Positions 56,365 through 64,000 of a stretch of 64,000 bases of DNA are shown here, one piece after another. This DNA comes from Dichetophora obliterata. Lineage: Eukaryota > Arthropoda > Insecta > Diptera > Sciomyzidae. The stretch spans positions 102,175,115-102,239,114 of the forward strand of contig OY986435.1 in assembly GCA_963920525.1 (NCBI GenBank). The letters are read 5' to 3'. Made by a program: the position numbers and the translations under genes. Position 1 is the first letter of the stretch; each line of letters starts with the position of its first letter. Under the pieces are notes generated by a model. That model searched no databases and had not been told where the DNA came from. It saw only the letters and a program-made list of their open reading frames with translations.

Positions 56365-57652
56365 ATTTTTGATTGATACTGGTGCTGAGGTATCAGTTTT
56401 GCCAGCCTCAAGTCAGCAAAAACATCACCCTACAAAATCTCCACTTTATGCAGCAAATCAAACCATCATCAACACCTATGGCACCGTGCGACAACAAGTG
56501 GACTTTGGTTTTCGACGCCCATTCATCTGGGAGTTCGTTATTGCTGACACTGAAAATGCCATCATTGGCTCAGATTTTTTGGAACACTATAATTTGCTAG
56601 TTGACATCAAAAACAGCCAATTAATCGACTCAGAAACTCAAATCGCTAAAATCGGTAGCTGCAAGTTTGTAGCAGCTATGCAAATCACCACCTTCGATGC
56701 GACAGACCCGTTTGCACAAATTCTTCGAGAGTATAAAGACATTACGCGCTTGAGTCCTGGTTCGCCCAAACCAACAAACATTTCTGTAACTCATTGCATC
56801 GAAACCAAAGGCCCACCGGTATTTGCTAAACCACGAAGACTACCTCCGGATAAGCATAAAGCAGCGCGTGACGAGTTTGAGTATTTGTTAAACATCGGGG
56901 TTTGTCGGCCGTCAAAGAGCAATTACGCTTCACCTCTACATATGGTCAAAAAGTCCAATGGTTCCTGGCGTCCTTGCGGTGACTACCGCGCTTTAAATGC
57001 GCAGACATTACCAGATCGATACCCTCTGCCACATTTACAGGATTTTACTTACATTCTGCATGGCAAAAATATTTTTACAACAATCGATCTCAATCGCGCA
57101 TACCATCAAATCCCTATAGAGGAAAAAGACATCACGAAAACGGCCATTACTACGCCTTTTGGGTTATTTGAGTTTACCCACATGACTTTTGGGTTGCGTA
57201 ATGCGGCCCAAACATTCCAGCGCTACATGCATGACGCACTAAGAGGTTTGGATTTTGTGTTCGTGTATATAGACGATATTTGCGTTGCATCGCAAAATAT
57301 CATGCAACACAAACAACATCTTCGTGAAGTTTTCGACCGTCTTCGGAAGTTCCACTTGTCTACAAATCCAGCTAAATGTGTCTTCGGCCGGTCAAAAGTC
57401 AAGTTTCTTGGCCACACAGTGACGCCGAACGGAATCACACCGCTTCAAGAAAAAGTTGACGTAATCAAGGCATTTCCATTACCTGCACATGCTAGGCAGC
57501 TTAAACGTTTTCTTGCTATTATCAATTTTTATCGGCGTTTTTTGCCAGCGGCCGTTGAGCATCAACATCCACTACAACAACTCATCAATGGAAATAAAAA
57601 AAATGACACATCACTTATAGCTTGGACAGATCACACCAGACAGCTTTTTTAA
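56303..57652 (+). pseudogene. Gypsy pol part 1: protease and reverse transcriptase
   Basis: The frame is open from 56303, one base off the gag frame. Protease has [14 protein letters not shown] has [26 protein letters not shown] (motif A), [13 protein letters not shown] (motif B) and [10 protein letters not shown] (motif C, near 57275). The frame stops with TAA at 57650-57652, and the next codons continue in the same frame, so this is an in-frame nonsense codon between RT and RNase H. Overlap with gag around the T8 run could mean programmed shifting. However, a run-length change at T8 would put both in one frame, so an indel or sequencing error is as likely. Confidence 0.85.
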
Positions 57653-58873
57653 ATGTGCAAAAATGATCTTGCTAACGCAACCCTACTCGTGCATCCTTCA
57701 CCTATTGCTAAGTTGTCACTTTGTACTGACGCCAGCGACTCTGCAGCTGGAGCAGTTCTCCACCAACTCGACAATGGTGAGATGCAGCCGCTTGGGTTCT
57801 TCTCAAAAAAGTTTTCTGATGCTCAACGGAAGTATAGCACATACGACCGAGAGCTTACTGCAGCTTATCTGTCTGTTAAGCACTTCAGACACATGATCGA
57901 GGGCAGAGAGGTAACCATTTGCACAGACCACAAGCCGCTTACATTCGCATTTGTACAAAAACAGGATAAAGCATCTCCTCGTCAAATACGGCAGCTGGAT
58001 TTCATCGGCCAGTTTTCTACAAATATTGTTTTCTTGCCTGGAGCAGCTAACACAACAGCTGACGCACTCTCCCGAATTGATGAAATTAATTCAGAAGTTA
58101 TAGACTTCGAAATCTTGGCGCAGAAACAATCTTCTTGTGAAGAGCTTAAAAATTTTCTTAATAGCAGCACAACGTCACTACAGCTTAAAAAAATCAATTT
58201 GCCAAACTCATCGGTTCAGATTATCTGCGATACATCTGGTGCAACAGTGCGGCCTTTCGTGCCATCTTCATGCAGAACAAAAATTATCAAAAAACTTCAT
58301 GATATCGCGCATGGTGGCGTTCGTGCAACAACATCATTAATTAAGCAACGCTATGTTTGGCCATGTATGAGCAGCGACATAACAAAATTTGTTAAAAATT
58401 GTCAGAAGTGTCAACGGGCCAAGGTAAGTCGGCATACTAAATCACCCTTTGGTTCATTCCAGACTCCATCGCAACGGTTTGAACACATCAATTTAGATTT
58501 AATTGGTCCTCTACCTCCTTCTGAGGACAATCGATACTGCCTAACAATTATTGATCGCTATACTAGATGGCCGGAGGCTGTAGCTATCAGGGATATCACC
58601 GCCGAAACCGTAGCTAGAGCCTTAATTCAAAACTGGATTTCAAGGTTTGGGGTACCAGCCCGAATTACAACAGATCTTGGCCGACAATTTGAGTCAACAC
58701 TTTTTGCAGAGTTGACAAAAATTCTTGGCATCAATCATCTCCGCACAACCCCGTACCATCCTCAATCCAATGGAATTATTGAACGTTGGCATCGAACCTT
58801 AAAGGCGGCATTCATGTGCAACGACCGACTTGAGTGGTCAAAAAAAACTTTCTATAATTCTCCTTGGGCTTAG
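57653..58873 (+). pseudogene. Gypsy pol part 2: RNase H and integrase
   Basis: Same frame as part 1, directly after the stop. RNase H has [25 protein letters not shown] and TICTDHKPL. The integrase zinc finger has H-H-C-C in [12 protein letters not shown]...CQKCQ (about 58300-58410). The integrase core has [10 protein letters not shown] (first D), [10 protein letters not shown] (second D) and [13 protein letters not shown] (E). The frame is lost at an A8 run (58840-58847), shortly after the catalytic glutamate, and stops at 58871-58873. The next piece continues one frame over. Confidence 0.85.
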
Positions 58874-59456
58874 ATCAGCATTTAAGCCGGACATCGCTTC
58901 AACACCTGCGCAACTGGTCTACGGAATGAATTTGCGCTTGCCTGGTGAATTTTTTTCAAAGAGCCAGCAAATCATCCCACAGAGCGAATTCGCGAAAGAA
59001 TTTTGTTCTCTAATGCGTCAACTACGTCCTACCGCAGCTGCTAATCACGACCGAGGCAGTTTTTACACTTGTTCGGAATTAAAAGATGCCAGTTATGTTT
59101 TTGTACGCAATGACTCAGTCAAACCATCTTTACAACCGCCCTATGATGGACCGTTCGAAATTAAACATCGAAATGACAAATACTTCACAGTTCGAATTTC
59201 TGGGAAAGACAATAAGATTTCTGTAGACAGGTTAAAACCAGCGCATATTGATACAAATATCGACGACTACTCATCACCGTCGTTTTCCAATAATCAGCAA
59301 GTACCAACCGCAACTTCAGCAACGTTACCAGTCCTTGTTAATCCTCAGTCATCGGAATCACCATTGTCAAATACATTTACACAACCAATTGTTTCACCAG
59401 CTCCTTCGAAAACACGCAGTGGAAGATCAGTTCGTTTTCCTGTTCGATTTTTGTAA
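58845..59456 (+). pseudogene. Gypsy pol part 3: integrase C-terminus
   Basis: Continues the integrase after the A8 frameshift with FKPDIASTPAQLVYGMNLRL, the conserved catalytic-core end. Then come a GPY/F-type segment QPPYDGPFEIKHRNDKYFTV and a Ser/Pro/Thr-rich tail ending in a basic SGRSVRFPVRFL. The stop at 59454-59456 is 23 bp before the 3' LTR. The nominal ATG at 58830 is upstream of the slip point and is not a real start. Confidence 0.8.
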
Positions 59457-59462
59457 CCTAAA

Positions 59463-59479
59463 ATCTGGCGGGGGAGTAT
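59463..59479 (+). promoter_or_regulatory. Polypurine tract
   Basis: GGCGGGGGAGTATT directly precedes the 3' LTR, the usual place for the plus-strand primer. Confidence 0.7.
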
Positions 59480-59799
59480 TGTGGCGAACCCTGTAAATTT
59501 TAAATCCTAACGCATAATTTACTCGCACATGCGCAGTCCAAAACAACCCTTAAAACACTTCGCACAAAGAACAAGCCAATAACATCATTCTCGTAATTGC
59601 AACAAGAAAGAGAAAAGAAAAGTAGTGAGTTCGTAAAGCTTGACAACAACGCACGCGTATTAAATTCAGCGCTTCTCGCCAAACCTTCAAATGTTCATTT
59701 TAGTTAAGTCTATTTCTAAATGTGTATATTTAATATTAATTTAATAAATCTGTAAATAGTTGACTCTATCTTTATTTAATAATTGGAACTAATTCCATA
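59480..59799 (+). repeat. 3' LTR
   Basis: 320 bp, apparently identical to the 5' LTR; ends AATTCCATA before the AACT duplication. Confidence 0.9.
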
Positions 59800-59803
59800 A
59801 ACT

Positions 59804-60276
59804 TAAGCGAGTTACTGCTCGGGTTACTGTGAAAGTACTGCTCGATGTTGTGGCAGGAAATTCATGAGTAAAATCTTTAAACTGACATTCACGGAACAAT
59901 GTATAACCCAAAACTGCTTATTTTAAAACATGATTTTAGAAAATTGAAAATCTTTCAAAAACTTCGTTATATAAAACAAAATAAAAATGTTGTTTTTTAT
60001 ATGAAACGAAAATAGATTCCTGAGGGAAAATGGTACTTTTTCAATAATTATTTGGTTATTATATAATAAGTTTAAGATTTAAAATTTTTACAGGGTACAT
60101 TAAATGTTTTTGTCGCAAGCGAAGCAGCGGGTGTTTGTTAGTATTGTATATTTTAGTTTCCTTAATCAGCAAATTATTAATTAAAAAGAAACCACGTCAC
60201 TTACAGAATTTTATACTTGAAAAATTTTTTTACTCTCAGAAATTTTTTAAATTTTAGTAGTAATTTAAATTTTTTC
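59804..60276. other. Interior of foldback unit, right part
   Basis: AT-rich, no gene recognised. Confidence 0.35.
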
Positions 60277-60512
60277 CATTATAACGGTAATTACCACTTA
60301 AATTTAGTGGTAATGCAAATTTTTTGCATTATCATGAAAATTTCCATTACCATTAAAAATTTAGTGGTAATGCAAATTTTTTTCCATTACCATTACATAC
60401 TAATACTAGGTGGTTAGTGGTAATGCAAACTAATTTTCCATTACCACTAGGTGGTTAGTGGTAATGATATTTCTAAATGCACTAATAATTCAATGCATTA
60501 TGCCCATCTATG
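60277..60512. repeat. Subterminal repeat arm, right
   Basis: Inverted counterpart of 51813-52085 with 'taccactaggtggttagtgg' words. Confidence 0.7.
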
Positions 60513-61019
60513 GTGGTAAGGTAATTGATTTCAAAGTAAAGGCTTGATTACCCAAGCGTAACGTGATGTGGCGCAGCCGGATGTAGCGTAGTGCGACGTT
60601 GCCTCGAGGATAAGCGATTACCGAAATCGTAATCCAACGTAGTGCAGGCGCCGTAGTGCAGGGCACTCATTTTATTCTAGAAGGCTTATTTACTTCTCCT
60701 CGTCAATAAAATATTGCATTCTTTCTTATATAGTACTAGCTGAAACCCGGCGCGTTGCTGCCACTCTCCCTTGTCAAACGCCCATAAAATGTTATCAGTT
60801 AAACAGCATGTCTAAATTGAGGTCAAATACTGAATTCCGAGACTGTGCGACCTATATCCACAAAGCTATTCGATATAACAATTTTGGGTTGTATAGGAAG
60901 TGCCACGCCCTATTGATCACCCCTCATAGCACTTAATCAATGAAACTGCATGTGTACATGGAGGTTGAATACCGAATACCAAAACTGTTCGACATATAAC
61001 TCCAAAACTATTCGATAAC

Positions 61020-63100
61020 ACAAATTTTGGTTGTATGGGAGGTGCCACTCCCCTTTCCCTACGCCCATAAAATTTCGCCAATGAAACTGCATGTGTAAAT
61101 TCAGGTCGAATACTGAATTCCGAGGCTGAGTTACCTATAACTCCGAAGCTATTCGATATCGCAAATTTGGGTTAAGTTGGTGGTGTCACACCTCCCCGAC
61201 AAACTCTAAAAAAATTTATCAGTAAATCTGCATGCGTAAATTTTGGTCAAATACTGAATTCCGACGCTGTGCGACCTTGAACTCCAAAGCTATTCGATAT
61301 CACAAATCTTTGTTGTATGGGAGGTGCCACTCCCCCTTGATCAACGCTCATAAAATGTAATCAATTAAATTACATGTGTACAATGAGGTCCAATACTGAA
61401 TTCAAAAACTGTGCTTGAAAATAGGTCGCTTGATATCTTTAATTTGGGTTAAATAGGAGGTTTCACGCCCCCTTTTCGTACGCCCATAAAATTTAATTAA
61501 TGAAACTGCATGTATAAATTGAGGGCGAATACTGAATTCTGACGCTGTCAACCTATAACTTCAAAGCAATTTGATATCACCAATTTGGGTTAAATGAGAG
61601 GTGCCCCTCCTCCTTGTCCAACTCCCATAAAATTTTATCACTGAAACGGTACGCTACACCTGCACAGCAAGTTTCACTATAAAAATGTGTAGAACTCCGG
61701 AATTGCCATTATTTCGAAAAAGTGGGAGTATATTTAATGCGACCACGCCCATTTTTTGTGCAGTTACTGACAGTAACTATCTGAACAAAATTACTAAATC
61801 TTAGTTTTTACGATCGAAACCGTCTGATATATATCCTTTATTTGGTTTGTGGTCGATAGCGCAAATTTGGCTTGTATGGGAGGTACCACGCCCCCTCGTC
61901 GAAACGTTACCAAACCTCACAGGAACACTCACTATCCTCGGCAGACATTGTTCTGCCACAGACCACCTTACTGCCATATACGAAAATGTCAAGAAACGCA
62001 ATATATATTTACCATTTCCAGTATAGCTGCCGAAAGTAGCCATACGCACTAAATAACCAAATTTTAGTCTAATACGATCAAAACCATGCGAAATGTAGAA
62101 TTTTTGTTGTTTTGCAAGCGGTAAAAAGGGGTGCGGGAAAATATTTCCCTTGAACCATCTCGTAATCGAAACAAATCGACTGCCCAAATTTCAGCTCAAT
62201 TTAGGTTAAGACTGGCGCACTTTACTTCACTCGACGCTAACTCTCTGAAAAGTGAGTTTAACTAAAGTGGGACAGGCCTATTTTTAGTGCACTTGCCGAG
62301 AGTAATTTTTGTCCAACACGATACAAACCGTTGAAATAAAACGTTTTCATTGGTTTGTGGGCAGTAAAAGGGGGGCGTGAAACCAATTTTTAGTATAGTT
62401 GCTGACAGTAACAGTACAAACTAAAGCAACATTTTAGCTCAATAGACCCAGTAGTCAATTTTAATGATTTCTCAAAAAGTGGGTGTGGGTGTGGGTGTGG
62501 GTGTGGCTATATAGCGATGACGCCTTTTTTTAGTTCAGTCGCCGAAAGTAGCCATACAAACTTAGGTATCACATGTTAGTCTCATACGGCCAAAACTGCT
62601 TGAAATATAGCATTTTCACTGATTTGTGGGCGCAAAAATGGGGCGTGGAAACCAATTTTTCGTACAGTTACTGTCAGTAACTACACAAACCAAAGTACTA
62701 AATTTAAGTCTTATACGACCAAAACCGTCTGAAATAAAGCATTTTCATTTATTTGTGGGCGGTAAAAGGGGGCGTGGAAACCCATTTTAAGCACAGTTAT
62801 CGACAGTAACCGTACATACTAAATTGCAAAATTTTAGCCTTATACGACCCAAACTGACTGAAATATAACATTTTTATTGATTTGGGGGCGGTAAAAGGGG
62901 GGTGTGGCACATTTTTCCCCTCAACCATCTCGTACCTGAAACAAATCGGCTGCCAAAATTTCAGGTCAATCGGTTTAGTAGTTTTGGAGTCTATAGACAT
63001 CACACAGCCAGACACACATCGTTTTGCTTTTTATATATATAGACATTGATTTGTGGGCGGTAAAAGTGGGCGTGAAAACATTTATATATAGTGACCGCCT
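61020..63100. repeat. Diverged tandem-like repeats inside the Helitron
   Basis: Units of roughly 115-150 bp recur with phrases 'gtgggcggtaaaaggggg', 'ggcgtggaaacc', 'acagttactgacagtaac' and 'gaaatatagcattttcattg'. A second set uses 'ggaggtgccacgcccc' and 'aaactgcatgtgtaaatt'. Units are diverged by substitutions and indels. Similar material is at 1300-1860. Confidence 0.65.
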
Positions 63101-63457
63101 CTTGGAGCACCTATACAGTAAGTTTCACTGTAAAAGTGTATAGAACTCTGGAATTGCCATGATTTCGAAAAAGTGGGCGTATTTATTTTACGACCACGCC
63201 CATTTTTTGTACAGTTACCGACAGTAACCATCTGAACAAAATTACCAAATCTTAGTTTTTTACGATTGAAACCGCCTGATATATATCCTTTTTTTGGTTT
63301 GTGATCGATGGAGCAAATTTGGCTTGTATGGGAGGTACCACGCCCCCTTCTCCAATCGTTACCAAACCTCACAGGAACACTCTCAAGATGTGGCTTTATT
63401 TTCTCTGAAAATTTCATAAAGATCGGTTCAGCGGTTTTGGAGTCTATACGTGATATA

Positions 63458-63522
63458 GCCACATACCCACATACCCACATACCCACATACCCACATACCC
63501 ACATACCCACATACATACATCC
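63458..63522. repeat. Tandem microsatellite acatacccac
   Basis: About six decamer units next to the Helitron 5' terminus. Confidence 0.85.
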
Positions 63523-63765
63523 ATTTTTATATATATAGATTAAAATTTACAAAAAAGTGAAGTTAAACAAATTTTTTCGCTTGTAACACAGCTGTCGAAC
63601 TACCAAAAATCGTAACGTTGCGTAGAAATCTATTTTCTACAGACTTCTACGCTGCGTCACGCCACGTTACGATTTCGGTAACGACTTGTACACATTTATC
63701 ATTAAACAGATTTTAGCTTGACAATTGGCAACGTCGCGCAATGCTTTTGGCTAATCCAGCCTTAA

Positions 63766-64000
63766 GGGTTTAAAGAATAGACAGTTGCGGGAGACAGTCG
63801 CGTCAACTGTGTTGTCGTTAAAACTTAGCCCACTGAGGGCCGCAACATGCCTCAAGATGACGAGAGCATGGACTCCAAGGGTGAAATGTTGAGCTGTCTG
63901 TTGGGCAACCAGTCTCGGTTGCTTCCGTCCGAATTGCTGAAACATTTTTTTTTCTTCAGCCTAAAGTCCAGCCAAACCTAAAATTTAAGTCTGTAGGTAA
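63766..64000. other. Window end, unrecognised
   Basis: More GC-rich than the surrounding DNA. A 64-codon minus frame at 63751-63945 has no known motif. It shares the 12-mer gcaacatgcctc, inverted, with 16723-16734. It may be the start of another repeat cut by the window edge. Confidence 0.35.

Larger units (their letters stand above)
54673..59799 (+). mobile_element. Gypsy-type LTR retrotransposon, CsRn1-like, recent copy
   Basis: Two 320 bp LTRs look identical along their whole length. The element is bounded by an AACT duplication (54669-54672, 59800-59803), the 4 bp size usual for Gypsy. Order: LTR, primer site, gag, protease, RT, RNase H, integrase, purine tract, LTR. The CHCC-type gag knuckle instead of CCHC, and a primer site compatible with tRNA-Trp, point to the CsRn1 clade. 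No env. The pol frame has breaks, described below. It was inserted in the foldback unit 51813-60512. Confidence 0.92.
51813..60512. mobile_element. hAT-like foldback unit interrupted by a Gypsy element
   Basis: Termini: CATAGATGGGCATTTTCC on the left and, read inward from the right, CATAGATGGGCATAATGC. The flanks gttgtaag (51805-51812) and gtggtaag (60513-60520) match at 7 of 8. Long subterminal inverted regions (to about 52080 and from about 60277) are built of repeated ggtaatgcaaa and accacctagtggtaatg words. Without the Gypsy and its duplication the unit is about 3.57 kb. No hAT transposase frame was seen. Confidence 0.65.
60736..63539 (-). mobile_element. Helitron (non-autonomous)
   Basis: Read on the minus strand it starts TCTATATATATAAAAATG and ends CGCCGGGTTTCAGCTAG, that is 5'-TC and CTAG-3'. 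It sits precisely between A and T with no target duplication, as Helitrons do. The empty site AGTA/TTAAAA is preserved at 16994-17001. The 2804 bp interior has no Rep/helicase frame; the minus-strand frames at 61801-62187 and 63082-63516 follow repeat units and have no motif. Confidence 0.85.
60540..63762. mobile_element. Harbinger-like MITE, copy 2, split by a Helitron
   Basis: Left terminus AGGCTTGATTACCCAAGCGT, right terminus as in copy 1, flanked by TAA (60537-60539, 63763-63765). The halves 60540-60735 and 63540-63762 together match copy 1 (16802-17228) almost base for base, apart from a short deletion near the right end. Confidence 0.85.

Noticed and set aside
57653..57655. True start codon of a separate RNase H-integrase gene
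   Set aside because: The ATG is simply the codon after an in-frame stop inside the pol reading frame.
61801..63516. Minus-strand frames of 128 and 144 codons in the Helitron
   Set aside because: They follow diverged non-coding repeat units and show no Rep or helicase motifs.
63458..63522. CRISPR-like array
   Set aside because: A plain decamer microsatellite without spacers, in a eukaryotic genome.

Overview
This 64 kb window looks like transposon-rich intergenic DNA from an insect, most likely a schizophoran fly. The reasons are the very AT-rich background, a mauritiana-type mariner, CR1-like, LOA-like and RTE-like LINEs, a Gypsy LTR element of the CsRn1 type, hAT, piggyBac, PIF/Harbinger-like and Helitron-like elements, and tRNA-derived SINE relics. 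I found no convincing host protein-coding gene, rRNA, functional tRNA or CRISPR array. Species cannot be named from the sequence alone.

Layout. 1-10 kb: AT-rich DNA with a piggyBac-type MITE (4427-5239), a decayed LINE RT on the minus strand (about 6545-6990), SINE-like tRNA relics and a 1.6 kb hAT remnant (7810-9436). 10-16 kb: a 1 kb TIR element carrying the last exons of a zinc-finger protein (10028-11045), an apparently intact mariner (11149-12436), and three MITEs (12884-13289, 13605-14130, 14664-15341). 16-22 kb: Harbinger-like MITEs (16802-17228, 19104-19639), a 650 bp near-perfect palindrome with a 15 bp target duplication (20036-20685) and another inverted-repeat element (about 21938-22456). 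22.5-28.2 kb: a CR1-like LINE on the minus strand with both ORFs open.

28.2-42 kb holds two large hAT-like units. The first (28222-35284) is nested three deep: it contains the full-size relative of the 10 kb zinc-finger element (29091-32872), which in turn contains a further hAT element (29428-31279). The second (35710-41996) has a perfect 8 bp target duplication. 42-51.4 kb is a nest built on an old LINE: a Harbinger-like MITE, a hAT element (43638-45334) and a head-to-head pair of RTE-like copies (45571-51357) sit in it, and a LOA-like LINE (46451-49692) sits inside one RTE-like copy. 51.8-60.5 kb is a hAT-like foldback unit interrupted by a young Gypsy/CsRn1 element with identical LTRs (54673-59799). 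60.5-63.8 kb is a second copy of the 16.8 kb MITE, split by a 2.8 kb Helitron; the first copy preserves the empty site.

How the parts work together: the autonomous-looking mariner and CR1-like LINE could supply transposase or RT and endonuclease. The Gypsy copy is recent but its pol frame is broken. Most other elements are internally deleted and would depend on enzymes encoded elsewhere. Boundaries are mainly supported by target-site duplications read directly from the sequence. Family names for LINEs and MITEs are inferences from motifs and were not checked by database search.
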